Positions 28,780-38,305 of a DNA stretch of 64,000 nt are shown here, piece after piece. Origin of the DNA: an uncultured Draconibacterium sp. (GTDB lineage Bacteria; Bacteroidota; Bacteroidia; Bacteroidales; Prolixibacteraceae); contig NZ_OY776414.1 of the NCBI RefSeq assembly GCF_963675585.1, positions 2,459,001 through 2,523,000 on the forward strand. The letters run 5' to 3'. The notes under the pieces are model-generated. The model was not told the DNA's origin, ran no database searches, and was given only the letters and a program-made list of their open reading frames with translations. Within the stretch, counting starts at the first letter, position 1. The number at the start of each line of letters is the position of its first letter. The translations under genes and the position numbers were made by a program.

Positions 28780-29034
28780 TTGACAGAACCCAAAATCACC
28801 TTAATAAAGCTTTCAGAATTTGGTTATGAAAAAGAAAATAATCTATTTTTAAGTAGTCCTAAAAAGGGGAAGCTTAAAATGTCATCTGAATTAATAAATA
28901 AAAATCCACATGTGTCTTCCACAAAGACTTCGAAATGGAAAGATTTTTTTACTCCAAGAATAGATGACGAGTTTAATAAGTTATTTGGATCGACATTAGA
29001 GATATTAGGATATAGTGATAAAAATGGCAAGTAG
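28780..29034 (+). pseudogene. Sulfotransferase gene, 3' part beyond the IS3 element
   Basis: The frame has no proper start of its own. It reads LIKLSEFGYEKEN and ends with NPHVSSTKTSKWKDFF, then ILGY, the C-terminal signature of cytosolic-type sulfotransferases (HVS..KTxxWKxxF). It is in the frame that would continue the 5' part at 26872-27558 if the element were removed at a shared ACC. It overlaps the next gene's start by 11 bases. Confidence 0.75.
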
Positions 29035-29836
29035 TATGGTTTTAAGATTTATCAAGCATTTGATTTATTACAATAAACATTCTTATAAATTTTATAAGAC
29101 CTTGCGTTCCTTATTGACGCAAAAAAGCAAAAACGCTACTCATCCTCAAGACATTATAGTTTGCGGGATGTTCAGATCAGGATCAACACTCGTTTATAAT
29201 CTTGTGTCAGAAATATTAAAAAGTTCCTATAATCCATCAGCAGGATTTTTTCATAATTACAAGGAATATGTTGAACTATCAGCACAGCCAAATTTCTTTA
29301 TCGTGAGAAAAACTCATTATTTTTCAATTAAATTAAAAAATAGGATTTCGAGAAAAAAAACATTGGGATTGTTTACACATCGAAATCTTTTGGATGTAAT
29401 TGCTTCAATGGTTCAAAAAAATATGATTACAAATCTTCAAAATTTTATTGATGATTTTGGAGTTGAGAGGCTTGCATATGATGCTATTGCGATTGCAGAA
29501 ACGCAGAATATTATAAATATTCCGTACTCTGATCTTCTAAATAATAAATCAATTATTATTAATCAGTTATGTGATAAACTTGAAGTATCGTTGAATCCTG
29601 AAGAGATGGATAAAATCATAGACAATACTTCAATCGCAAAAACGAAAAAGCAAATTGAGGTACTAAAAATAGATGATAAAAAGATTGACTCGATCTCTGG
29701 CCTACATTTTAATCACATCAACGATCCATCAATTGGAAAATGGAATAAAGTCTTATCGAATAAAGAAGTAGAATTAATTTCAAACAAAAGAGCCTTTAAG
29801 GAATATAATAAATTCTTCAATTACAAAATCTCATAA
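29024..29836 (+). CDS. Sulfotransferase-family protein
   Basis: The protein has 270 residues from the ATG at 29024. A GTG at 29015 is an alternative. The P-loop-like motif FRSGSTL (50-56, after DIIVCGM) is the 5'-phosphosulfate loop. The 3'-phosphate region reads THRNLLDVIASMV (118-130), a looser variant without an RDP. Overall similarity is to bacterial sulfotransferases, and the nearest family is uncertain. It is AT-rich, like its neighbours. It follows the split gene directly. Confidence 0.72.
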   Translation: MASSMVLRFIKHLIYYNKHSYKFYKTLRSLLTQKSKNATHPQDIIVCGMFRSGSTLVYNLVSEILKSSYNPSAGFFHNYKEYVELSAQPNFFIVRKTHYFSIKLKNRISRKKTLGLFTHRNLLDVIASMVQKNMITNLQNFIDDFGVERLAYDAIAIAETQNIINIPYSDLLNNKSIIINQLCDKLEVSLNPEEMDKIIDNTSIAKTKKQIEVLKIDDKKIDSISGLHFNHINDPSIGKWNKVLSNKEVELISNKRAFKEYNKFFNYKIS

Positions 29837-29837
29837 G

Positions 29838-30848
29838 GTGAAACTCTATATTGGCTACATAATAACTCCAAATACGTTTGTATCGGGTCTTTCAAACGGA
29901 GTTCGATCGCAGGCTTTGCAATATAAAAAAGCACTGGAAAAATTGGGTCATAAAGTTGAACTAATCAATTCATGGGATATTTATGATTTAAATTCATTTG
30001 ATATAGTACACATTTTTGGTTCAGGATCTTTTTTAAGCCAACTCATTCCGGATCTATTTCGGAAAAAAATCAAAATTGTACTTTCACCCATTTTAGATAC
30101 AAACGAATCCAGCATTCTTATTAGGTTAAAATCGTATTTAGGAATAAAAAAAATAAACCTACACAACAACTTCTCCAGTTTAAGAAGTCTGGATTCGTTG
30201 ATTACAGGCTATATGTGCAGGTCTGAATATGAATTTAATATAGTCAAGAAAGGTTTTGCTGTCAAAAAAAATAAAATTGGAATAGTACCTGTAGGACACG
30301 AAAAAACGACAAGTGAAATAGACCTTTCACAAAAAGAACCGTTTTGTTTGCATGTTAGTTCTCTATATCAGGAAAGAAAAAATGTAATCCGTTTGATAAG
30401 AGCAGCCTCTACATCTAAAATTAAACTAAAACTAGTTGGATCAACTGGCAATAAAGCCCAGCAAGCGAAGTTAAAACAAGTAGTTGAGCAAAACCCTAAT
30501 GTTGAACTGATCGGTTTTGTATCAGAAGAAGAACTCATATCTTTATACAAAAGAGCAAAATGCTTTGCTCTCCCAAGCTTAATGGAAGGTGTTGGCATTG
30601 TAGCACTTGACGCTGCTTCATACGGATGTGAAGTAGTTCTAACAAAAAGAGGCGGACCAAAGGAATATTTTCGAGACTTGGCACATTTTGTTGATCCATT
30701 AAGCATTAAAAGCATTAAAAAAGGTCTTGAGGCAGGGATGAAAAGTAACTTTCAACCAGGGTTAAAAGATTATATTTATACACAATACTCTGAAACAATG
30801 GTTGTGGAAAAATTATTATCGTATTATTTCGAAATAATTAACAGATGA
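29838..30848 (+). CDS. Glycosyltransferase family 4 protein
   Basis: The protein has 336 residues and starts with GTG (MKLYIGYIITPN), one base after the previous stop codon. The GT-B fold is suggested by an N-terminal SGLSNGVRSQALQYKKALEKLGHKVELI and a C-terminal CLHVSSLYQERKN, then SLMEGVGIVALDAASYGCEVVLTKRGG with the E-x7-type nucleotide-sugar site. It transfers a sugar to the growing glycan. The sugar is unknown. The stop overlaps the start of the polymerase gene (ATGA). Confidence 0.85.
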   Translation: MKLYIGYIITPNTFVSGLSNGVRSQALQYKKALEKLGHKVELINSWDIYDLNSFDIVHIFGSGSFLSQLIPDLFRKKIKIVLSPILDTNESSILIRLKSYLGIKKINLHNNFSSLRSLDSLITGYMCRSEYEFNIVKKGFAVKKNKIGIVPVGHEKTTSEIDLSQKEPFCLHVSSLYQERKNVIRLIRAASTSKIKLKLVGSTGNKAQQAKLKQVVEQNPNVELIGFVSEEELISLYKRAKCFALPSLMEGVGIVALDAASYGCEVVLTKRGGPKEYFRDLAHFVDPLSIKSIKKGLEAGMKSNFQPGLKDYIYTQYSETMVVEKLLSYYFEIINR

Positions 30849-32077
30849 AAATAAGTATTACCAAATATTTTCAGAAGATTCATCTACCGCTTATTTTAAT
30901 AATTGGATCCTTATACATTTCTTTAATATCAAATTATTTAGGACCTCCAAACATGGTCCTTACTGCTCCTGTTCTTTTTGTAGGATTTGCAATGAGTATT
31001 TATCTTATTCACAAAACAAAATTCTTTTCTCAACATTTTAATTTAACCGAACAAATCTTCTTCCTGTTTACACTTATCTATTTTTCTAATCTTTTTATTG
31101 ATACTATTCTTCTACCGCAAAAGAAGATACTTACAAGTTATGCAACCAGTGGCATGCTTCTCTTATATATAACTTGTTTCGGATTCATAACTAGCCTATC
31201 TGTAAAAAACAAAAACAATTTTGACGAAAAAACTATCCTAAGAATATTCTTTTTTCTTGGAACATTAGGAATGCTGATTGCTCTTCCTGCAATGAAAAAC
31301 GTAGTTCGTGGAGTATCTCAATATGATACTGGAAGAGCCGATGTAGGAGAAGGCCTAAACGCCATTACAATGGGAAGGTTTTCAATTTCGATTTTTATTA
31401 TTGCATTTTATGTATTTCTTAAAGAAAAAAAGGTCTCATATAGAATTCTATCTGTATTTTCGATGCTACTGTGCTTATTGGTTGCAGCATTAACCGGTTC
31501 AAGAGGACCATTCGTAACATTGGCTCTTGTTATTCTATTCTTTTTTTTAGTACAAAAGAACACAAAAAATGTATTGCGTTTTATGGTGGTTTCACTTTTA
31601 TTGTTTGTGTTGCTAAAAGGAACAATTTTGAATTTTCTTGAAAGTAGAGGGGCTTCTATTTTCATTCGTATGGAACAAGCAATTTATGAACAAAATTTTA
31701 GCGGACGAACTCAAAAATACCTGGATGCCCTGCACTCATTTCAGGAAAATCCAATTTTCGGACACTACTTTGTCTTGGATAAAGGAGAGAATGCCGGAGG
31801 TCATCCGCATAACCTTTTGCTTGAAGTACTTATTACAACCGGACTTTTGGGAATAATTCCATTCCTGTATATTCTATTAAGTAACTTAAAAAAGTCAGTT
31901 TGGGTCATAAGTAAAGATGCGCCATGGGCATGGATACATTTGCTTTCAATACAATATATACTTGCAAGTATGTTTTCTTTCTCCTTAACAAAATCACCTG
32001 GAGTTTGGATTCTAATTTATTTTGTTGCGTCTTATAATAAAAATATATTGAAACAAGCTGATTCAAAAAATGAATAA
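30845..32077 (+). CDS. wzy: O-antigen/polysaccharide polymerase (Wzy-like)
   Basis: The protein has 410 residues and about 10-12 hydrophobic segments. A loop with GRTQKYLDALHSFQENPIFGHY, then GGHPHNLLLEVLITTGLLG is the mark of the O-antigen ligase/Wzy_C family (the H in PHN is conserved). It would polymerise repeat units at the outer face of the inner membrane. The ATG overlaps the upstream glycosyltransferase stop (ATGA), and its own end overlaps the next gene by 8 bases. Ligase versus polymerase cannot be told by sequence. With Wzx and Wzz present, polymerase is preferred. Confidence 0.85.
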   Translation: MKISITKYFQKIHLPLILIIGSLYISLISNYLGPPNMVLTAPVLFVGFAMSIYLIHKTKFFSQHFNLTEQIFFLFTLIYFSNLFIDTILLPQKKILTSYATSGMLLLYITCFGFITSLSVKNKNNFDEKTILRIFFFLGTLGMLIALPAMKNVVRGVSQYDTGRADVGEGLNAITMGRFSISIFIIAFYVFLKEKKVSYRILSVFSMLLCLLVAALTGSRGPFVTLALVILFFFLVQKNTKNVLRFMVVSLLLFVLLKGTILNFLESRGASIFIRMEQAIYEQNFSGRTQKYLDALHSFQENPIFGHYFVLDKGENAGGHPHNLLLEVLITTGLLGIIPFLYILLSNLKKSVWVISKDAPWAWIHLLSIQYILASMFSFSLTKSPGVWILIYFVASYNKNILKQADSKNE

Positions 32078-32786
32078 ATATCACCCGAATATGAATGAAT
32101 TATATGTTTTCTATGCCATTCCCAAAACTGGCGGTACTACAATAAATAAAGCATTAATAAATAAGTTGAATTCAGATGAATCCTTTATGCTCGTTAATGA
32201 TAAATATTCTGAATATAAACTATTGTCAAATGAAGATAAGGGCAAAATAAAGTTTATTGCCGGACATCGTTCATCTTACCAGTTAATAAATGACAATCCA
32301 GGTAGAGAAATTAAATTCATAACCTTTTTCAGAGAACCTGCTAAACAAATTATATCACATTATAATTTTCAAATGAATTCAAAATTTGAAAAACCAATTA
32401 GTTTTAAAAGATGGTACTACCTCCATAATCTCAGAAATCCGCAAGCCTCTCACTTAATGCGTAGATTTAGGGGCGATTTTTTAAAGAGCTTTTTGGTCAC
32501 AAAAAAGGATACAGATGCGATTAAAGAACTGCTACAAAGTTTTTATTTTGTGGGCGTTACAGAGCATATCGATATGGATGCGCCGCTGATATTTAAAACA
32601 TTTAATATACAAAAAGCTGATCTAATTAGAAAAAAAGTTGCAGGGCAACATTATACAATCTTTGAAGAGTTAAACAATGATCTGCGAATGAAACTCAATA
32701 AGGAAAACAAATACGACTTTGATTTATATACATTCGCTCAAAAGTTAAGGGAAGACTTTTATAAATCAAATAGCGACATGCCATAG
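32070..32786 (+). CDS. Sulfotransferase-family protein
   Basis: The protein has 238 residues. The 5'-phosphosulfate loop is PKTGGTT (18-24), and the second motif is FFREPAKQIISHY (86-98), with R and S conserved. The downstream GHRSSYQL segment is also seen in family members. It probably sulfates the glycan with PAPS as donor. It overlaps the polymerase gene by 8 bases, indicating co-translation. Confidence 0.8.
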   Translation: MNKYHPNMNELYVFYAIPKTGGTTINKALINKLNSDESFMLVNDKYSEYKLLSNEDKGKIKFIAGHRSSYQLINDNPGREIKFITFFREPAKQIISHYNFQMNSKFEKPISFKRWYYLHNLRNPQASHLMRRFRGDFLKSFLVTKKDTDAIKELLQSFYFVGVTEHIDMDAPLIFKTFNIQKADLIRKKVAGQHYTIFEELNNDLRMKLNKENKYDFDLYTFAQKLREDFYKSNSDMP

Positions 32787-32845
32787 CACATTTTATTTTA
32801 CTTAATCTTTATAATCGAGTACCATCATTAGATAAATTCAATAGT

Positions 32846-33652
32846 ATGACATTTCTATTTCTAAAAAGAAAATTACATACTTATATAAATATCAAAAAAA
32901 TCATTGATTCACATAAATTAGTCAATGAGCATAAACCGTTTAATAGCTACGCCAGGGTTTATCACCATCACTTAATGAAAACGGGAGGAACTTCTCTAAA
33001 CCATATGTTTCTCAATCTTTCTTCAACAAACAATGAAAACCTTTACAATAAATTGATGGCAAGCTCGGATCTTCGGATTATTAATAATCGCTGGGTATTC
33101 TCTGCCTGGAATCAATCAGTAATAAGATCGGGATTGTTCCATTATGCATGGTCTCATAGGCCTTTTGACAAATTACATATGCCAGAAAAAACATTTATTT
33201 TTTCATGTTTTCGAGATCCACAGGAACGCATATTTTCGAGATACAATCATTTAAAAAAGGAATACAACTCTACAAATCCAAGGAAGGATATTAATAAAGA
33301 ATATCAATTATTAGGAAATTGTTTTGAAGATTATTTAAAAAATATTCCAAAGCAAGAAATCTGTCATCAACTATATATGTTTTCAACCAAACTTGACTTA
33401 AACGAAGCTTTAGCAAGACTTTTCATATTAAATTATATTGTCACGTTAAATACTTTTGAATCTGATATTGATAACCTTAACTCCATCTTAAACATTAATT
33501 TGCATCCGATTCATATCCGCCGATCAAATAACAAAGAAAATAACTTATCTCAAACATCTATTAACTGTATAAAGAATCATTTACAATCAGAAAATGATTT
33601 CTTTAAGTATGTTATTGAATTAAAGCAATTAATAAACGATCTCTCTAAATAA
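32846..33652 (+). CDS. Sulfotransferase-family protein
   Basis: The protein has 268 residues. Motifs are MKTGGTS (44-50) and CFRDPQERIFSRY (121-133), matching the two PAPS-binding signatures. The HHHLMKTGG context and following NHMF are family-like. The first 35 residues are basic with no convincing membrane segment. It is the fifth sulfotransferase-type gene in the operon, following the fourth after 59 bases. Confidence 0.8.
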   Translation: MTFLFLKRKLHTYINIKKIIDSHKLVNEHKPFNSYARVYHHHLMKTGGTSLNHMFLNLSSTNNENLYNKLMASSDLRIINNRWVFSAWNQSVIRSGLFHYAWSHRPFDKLHMPEKTFIFSCFRDPQERIFSRYNHLKKEYNSTNPRKDINKEYQLLGNCFEDYLKNIPKQEICHQLYMFSTKLDLNEALARLFILNYIVTLNTFESDIDNLNSILNINLHPIHIRRSNNKENNLSQTSINCIKNHLQSENDFFKYVIELKQLINDLSK

Positions 33653-33677
33653 TAAATCTAGTAAAATCCAATTGCAC

Positions 33678-34394
33678 ATGACTAAATTTTTATCATACTT
33701 GAAACATATTATAAAAGTAATTCTAAGAAAAGATATTCATGTAAAAAAAGAAATCAACCTAAGAACCAATTGGTACGGGCAGAAATACCTAGGCTTTTTT
33801 GTCTATGATAAATATATAAATTCAAGTAGTATTGTATATTCATTCGGAGTCGGTGAAGATATTTCATTTGATATAGCACTTATTAATAAATTTAATTGTA
33901 CGGTTTTTGGTTTTGACCCAACCCCAAAATCAATTGAATTTATAAAAAGAATAAAACCTTCACCCAATTTTGTTTTTTCGCCCATAGGCATTTATAAATT
34001 TGATGGGATTGTAAAGTTCTATTTACCTTCTAATCCTGAACATGTTAGCTGTTCTACGAGTAATGTATGGAATAATAAATCCTCCAAGGCAAATTCTATT
34101 GATGTACCTGTCAAAATGTTTTCCACCATATTAAAAGAACTGCAACACAAAGAAATTGATATTTTAAAACTCGACATAGAAGGTTCTGAATATCAGGCTC
34201 TGAATGATATTCTGAATTCAAAGTGCATTATAAAACAAATTTTAATTGAATTTCATCATAGATTTCCTACCATAGGAATAAAACAAACAAAAAAAGCTAT
34301 TAATAAACTTACCGAAGCTGGATATAAATTAGCTGCTGTCTCCGTGAATTATGAAGAATTCACTTTTGTGAATTCAAAATTAATAAATAGCTAA
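33678..34394 (+). CDS. FkbM-family methyltransferase
   Basis: The protein has 238 residues from the ATG at 33678. A TTG two codons earlier is possible. SAM-binding motifs are FGVGEDISFD (56-65) and GFDPTP (78-83). LKLDIEGSEY (163-172) is the FkbM hallmark. The family adds methyl groups to sugars, often O-methylating a glycan residue. The substrate is presumably a sugar of the repeat unit (inference). Confidence 0.85.
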   Translation: MTKFLSYLKHIIKVILRKDIHVKKEINLRTNWYGQKYLGFFVYDKYINSSSIVYSFGVGEDISFDIALINKFNCTVFGFDPTPKSIEFIKRIKPSPNFVFSPIGIYKFDGIVKFYLPSNPEHVSCSTSNVWNNKSSKANSIDVPVKMFSTILKELQHKEIDILKLDIEGSEYQALNDILNSKCIIKQILIEFHHRFPTIGIKQTKKAINKLTEAGYKLAAVSVNYEEFTFVNSKLINS

Positions 34395-34442
34395 GTTTTA
34401 TCCTCTTCATAGATAAATTAATAACTATTGCTTCATCATAAT

Positions 34443-35333
34443 ATGAAACAAAATGAATTAGCCCCAATTGCTCTATTTGTATACAACCGTTTGGAACAAT
34501 GTATACACACCATCAGGAAATTACAGAACAATTATCTTGCTAATAAAACTGCTTTATACGTTTTTTCCGATGGAGCAAGAACTAAAATAGATGAGAGCAA
34601 AATCAGCCAAATTAGATGTTTTTTAAAAACTATTGAAGGATTCAAAGAAATATCAATAATTGAGTCTCCGGTAAATAAAGGTTTAGCAAATTCGATTATT
34701 TCAGGAGTTTCTGAAATAATGAACAGGTATGGAAAAGTAATCGTTCTTGAAGATGATCTGATCACATCTCCGAATTTCCTAAATTTCATGAATCAGGCCT
34801 TGGACTATTATAAAGATAACGAAAAGATTCATTCAATTTCCGGCTACAGCATGGATCTGTCATCCTTAAAAACAAATCCATTAGATTATTATGTTGGACT
34901 TAGGGCAACTTCATGGGGATGGGCGACATGGGATAAAGTTTGGCAGGAAGTTGATTGGGAAGTTAATACCTACCCGGAATTTAAAGCCAGTATTAAAAGT
35001 CAGTTCAAGTTATTTCAAATTGGAAGTGATATGCCAAGGATGCTAAGACATCAGATGAACGGAAAAATTGATTCATGGGCAATAAGATGGTGTTATCATC
35101 AATTCTTAAATAAGTCCTACACAATATTTCCTACAATATCAAAAGTGCAAAATATTGGATTTGGAGGACAAGCCACTCACACAATTAAAGGATCCCGATT
35201 TAAGACCACTCTTGATAAAGGAGAGCAAACTAACTTCGATTTCAATCAGAATTGTATTCCAGATAGTCAAATAATAAAAGAATTTCGTAGGAAGTATTCA
35301 ATTTCGGCAAGAGCTAAAGAAAGGTTTTTATAG
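34443..35333 (+). CDS. Glycosyltransferase, GT-A fold (GT2/GNT-I-like)
   Basis: The protein has 296 residues from the ATG at 34443. A TTG five codons earlier is less likely. It starts LAPIALFVYNRLEQCIHTIRKL. A metal-binding DxD-like motif appears as VIVLEDDLITSPNFL (about 100-114). A later conserved block is RATSWGWATWDKVW. The pattern resembles the GNT-I-like bacterial group. It would add a sugar to the repeat unit. It ends one base before the next ATG. Confidence 0.8.
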   Translation: MKQNELAPIALFVYNRLEQCIHTIRKLQNNYLANKTALYVFSDGARTKIDESKISQIRCFLKTIEGFKEISIIESPVNKGLANSIISGVSEIMNRYGKVIVLEDDLITSPNFLNFMNQALDYYKDNEKIHSISGYSMDLSSLKTNPLDYYVGLRATSWGWATWDKVWQEVDWEVNTYPEFKASIKSQFKLFQIGSDMPRMLRHQMNGKIDSWAIRWCYHQFLNKSYTIFPTISKVQNIGFGGQATHTIKGSRFKTTLDKGEQTNFDFNQNCIPDSQIIKEFRRKYSISARAKERFL

Positions 35334-35334
35334 A

Positions 35335-36459
35335 ATGCATAGTAGACCCAAAATTCTTTTTGTATTACAAACTCCTCCACCATATCACGGATCATCTATC
35401 ATGGGCCAGATTATTAAAGAAAGCCCAAAAATAAACAATTCTTTTGAATGCAAATTTATTAACTCTCTCACTTCAAGAGAAATTGATCAGGTTGGGAAAG
35501 CACAAATTAGAAAATTTTTTTTGTATCTCAGAATTGCATGGTCCCTGTTAAACCATCTTTTATCTTTTAAACCTCAAATTTGTTATTATTCTATAACAGC
35601 ATCAGGCATTGGATTTTATAAGGATGCCTTTCTTATTACGATCATCAAGCTTTTTCGACTTCCAATTGTTTTCCATTTCCATAATAAAGGCATTCGAAAT
35701 AAACAGGATAATCTTGTTGATAATTTTTTGTACAAGTTTGTTCTCAAAAATTCTCAGGTCATTTTATTGTCCGAGAATTTATACTCAGATATTGAGAAAT
35801 ATGTATCTATAAAATTGGTCCACTTATGTCCGAATGGTATACCGAACAATAATATACCTTTAAAATTAAAAACTGGGAAAACGGAGAAGGTAACTGTTCT
35901 GTTTCTGTCTAACCTCATTAAGTCAAAAGGTGTGTTTATCTTATTGGAAGCATGCAAAATGCTTAAAAATAGGAAAGTAGATTTCAAGTGTAATTTCATC
36001 GGTGGTTTTGGAGATATAACCGAAGAACAGTTTAACAAGAAAATTGATGAACTGGGGATCCTTGATATTGCTACCTATGGTGGCAAAAAATACAATCAAG
36101 AGAAAGAAGAAGCTTACACATCTTCAGATATTTTTGCCTTTCCAACCTATTACCACAATGAGTGCTTTCCTCTTGTTATTTTAGAAGCAATGCAACACAG
36201 TCTTCCTGTAATTTCTACGTTTGAAGGAGGAATACCAAGTATGGTTGATGATGGAGTTACAGGATTTCTAACAATGCAGCAAGATGTTAACGCCTTTGCT
36301 GATAAACTTGAAGTTTTAATTAATAACAAGAAACTTAGAGATGAGATGGGAAAGGCTGCACGTATAAAATTTGAAAAAAATTATACAATTGAGATATTTG
36401 AAAATAATCTTTCTCAAATACTAAGTAAGATCTTAAAAATCACTTCATCTCAGAAATAA
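35335..36459 (+). CDS. Glycosyltransferase family 4 (GT-B) protein
   Basis: The protein has 374 residues. The N-terminal PPPYHGSSIMGQII resembles the acceptor-binding loop of GT4. The C-terminal AYTSSDIFAFPTYYHNECFPLVILEAMQHSLPVISTFEGG has the E-x7-E site for the nucleotide-sugar donor. The sugar is unknown. It starts two bases after the previous stop and is translated together with its neighbours. Confidence 0.9.
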   Translation: MHSRPKILFVLQTPPPYHGSSIMGQIIKESPKINNSFECKFINSLTSREIDQVGKAQIRKFFLYLRIAWSLLNHLLSFKPQICYYSITASGIGFYKDAFLITIIKLFRLPIVFHFHNKGIRNKQDNLVDNFLYKFVLKNSQVILLSENLYSDIEKYVSIKLVHLCPNGIPNNNIPLKLKTGKTEKVTVLFLSNLIKSKGVFILLEACKMLKNRKVDFKCNFIGGFGDITEEQFNKKIDELGILDIATYGGKKYNQEKEEAYTSSDIFAFPTYYHNECFPLVILEAMQHSLPVISTFEGGIPSMVDDGVTGFLTMQQDVNAFADKLEVLINNKKLRDEMGKAARIKFEKNYTIEIFENNLSQILSKILKITSSQK

Positions 36460-36467
36460 TTTCAAAA

Positions 36468-37211
36468 ATGATAAGAATTGTAAATGTTTTGGGATTAAAC
36501 GTATTTTCCGATGATCTTATGTCTATAAGTCTCGATAAAAAAAATCTTCTTCTGAATACAATTAGCCCTAATTCTTATGGTATTTCAACCAAAGATCTGA
36601 AATTCCAAAAATCATTAAAAAACTCAGATTATTTAGTACTTGATGGCACATACTTTGCGTTAGCCTCAATTCTTCTAAACAGAACAAATATTAAAAAGAA
36701 TCAGGGGCCAGATGTTTTCTATCATTTCATGGAGAGGATTAATTCCCAAAATGGTAAAGTATTTTTTCTTGGATCGTCTGAAAAGACTCTTAATAAAATA
36801 AAAGAAAAAGCTGCTATCGATTATCCATTTTTAGAGACAGGCTTCTTCTCACCTCCTTACAAAGCAGAATTTTCTTCAGAAGATACCCAAAGAATGATTA
36901 ATGCAGTTAACGAATTTAAACCTGACGTATTATTCATTGGAATGACCTGTCCAAAACAGGAAAAGTGGGCTTATGAAAACAAAAATGAAATGGAATCAAA
37001 TTTAATTTGCTGTATCGGAGCAGTTTTTGACTGGTACGCAGGAAATGAAAAACGAATTTCTCCTATTTGGTGGAAATTACGGCTAGCCTGGCTTATTAGA
37101 ACGATACATCGTCCAGAAATTTTAAAAAGATATCCAAATATAGGTATCTTTTTCTGGCATTTACTTTTAGCATTACTTGGTTTTAAAAAATATAAAAATG
37201 GAAAAATCTAA
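36468..37211 (+). CDS. WecG/TagA/CpsF-family glycosyltransferase (GT26)
   Basis: The protein has 247 residues. Family hallmarks are the central GPDVFYHFMERI, the GKVFFLGSSEKTL segment, VLFIGMTCPKQEKW and CIGAVFDWYAGNEKRISPIWW near the end. GT26 enzymes add the second sugar to an undecaprenyl-linked primer, so this protein may work with the WecA-like enzyme at 61.5 kb (inference). It overlaps the following oxidoreductase gene by 14 bases. Confidence 0.9.
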   Translation: MIRIVNVLGLNVFSDDLMSISLDKKNLLLNTISPNSYGISTKDLKFQKSLKNSDYLVLDGTYFALASILLNRTNIKKNQGPDVFYHFMERINSQNGKVFFLGSSEKTLNKIKEKAAIDYPFLETGFFSPPYKAEFSSEDTQRMINAVNEFKPDVLFIGMTCPKQEKWAYENKNEMESNLICCIGAVFDWYAGNEKRISPIWWKLRLAWLIRTIHRPEILKRYPNIGIFFWHLLLALLGFKKYKNGKI

Positions 37212-38238
37212 AATAAAACTTGCAATAATAGGTGCAGGCCGAATGGGGATCACACACTATTCCATCATAAACAGTCATCCAAATGCAGAAGTGGTTGCGG
37301 TTGCAGATCCATCTACCATTGTGCTTACCATGATGAAGAAATACCTGACCGTTAAAACCTTTAAAGATTATAATGAACTTTTTGAAACAACGTATTTGGA
37401 TGGAGTATTAGTATGTACCCCACCCAATCTGCATTACCCAATTATTAAGAAAGCGGCTGAGAAAGACGTCCATGTATTTGTGGAAAAACCTTTTACAACA
37501 AAAAGAAATGAAGCTTTAAAACTGGCTGAATTATTCAATAAAAAGAACCTGATTAATCAGGTAGGTTATGTGCTCCGGTTCAACGATTGTTTTGTAAAAA
37601 GCAAACAGTTGATCGATGATGGAGTACTCGGAAAAATAAAACGCTTCAAGATAGAAAAATACAGTGCCACCATTACTTCAGGTGATGATAGTTCAGGATG
37701 GAGGGCTACGCGTGAAAATGGAGGCGGGGCAGTATTTGAAATGGCCTCCCACGCCATTGATCTGGTCAATTATTTAATTGGAACACCGGACAAGGTAATT
37801 GGATCAAGTTTAACAAAAATCTTTTCAAAAAACGTTGAAGATGCCGTTAGTTCAACCTTCTTATACACGAATGGGAAATCGGGATATATTGACATTAACT
37901 GGAGTGATACCAGTTACCGCAAGCCTGCCAGTAAAATTGAAGTTTTTGGAGCAAATGGTAAATTGATTGTGAATGAACATAGTATCAAGGTGTTTTTGAA
38001 CGAGGCAAACGAAGAAGAGAAATTGCAAAAAGGGTGGAATACTTTGTACATAACCGATGTCTTCAGAAATGTTCCATTCTATGTTCGTGGAAATGAGTTT
38101 ACGCGTCAGTTATATGAGTTTGCAAACAGTATTCTAGAAAACAAATTTGATACATTGTGTACCTTCGATGACGGAGTAAAAACACTGGATATTATTGAAA
38201 AAATATTCGTTGATTACGAACAGAATGAAATGCGTTAA
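37198..38238 (+). CDS. Gfo/Idh/MocA-family NAD-dependent oxidoreductase
   Basis: The protein has 346 residues from the ATG at 37198. The upstream in-frame start would lie within the preceding gene. The NAD-binding motif GAGRMG is at 12-17, and the catalytic-site EKP is at 96-98. A later segment GGGAVFEMASHAIDLVNYLIG contains the conserved HxxD-type pair. The family oxidises or reduces sugars, including sugar nucleotides. It probably modifies a precursor of the glycan. Confidence 0.9.
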   Translation: MEKSKIKLAIIGAGRMGITHYSIINSHPNAEVVAVADPSTIVLTMMKKYLTVKTFKDYNELFETTYLDGVLVCTPPNLHYPIIKKAAEKDVHVFVEKPFTTKRNEALKLAELFNKKNLINQVGYVLRFNDCFVKSKQLIDDGVLGKIKRFKIEKYSATITSGDDSSGWRATRENGGGAVFEMASHAIDLVNYLIGTPDKVIGSSLTKIFSKNVEDAVSSTFLYTNGKSGYIDINWSDTSYRKPASKIEVFGANGKLIVNEHSIKVFLNEANEEEKLQKGWNTLYITDVFRNVPFYVRGNEFTRQLYEFANSILENKFDTLCTFDDGVKTLDIIEKIFVDYEQNEMR

Positions 38239-38305
38239 ATACAGCCAATATATTATTAGCTCAGTTGAAATTATTTCAGTATCCTAAAAAATACAAAAAT
38301 TAAAT

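Larger units (their letters stand above)
27551..28793 (+). mobile_element. IS3-family insertion sequence (IS407-like group)
   Basis: The element contains orfA and orfB with a -1 frameshift site and disrupts a sulfotransferase gene. The left end lies near TGTTGTAAGCTTCCCC (27551). The right end lies after the orfB stop, where a CTGTCAAGGG/CCCTTGACAG inverted pair (28739-28791) is found. Exact terminal repeats and the target duplication could not be fixed by eye. An ACC duplication would rejoin the host frame. Coordinates are approximate to about 15 bases. Confidence 0.75.
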
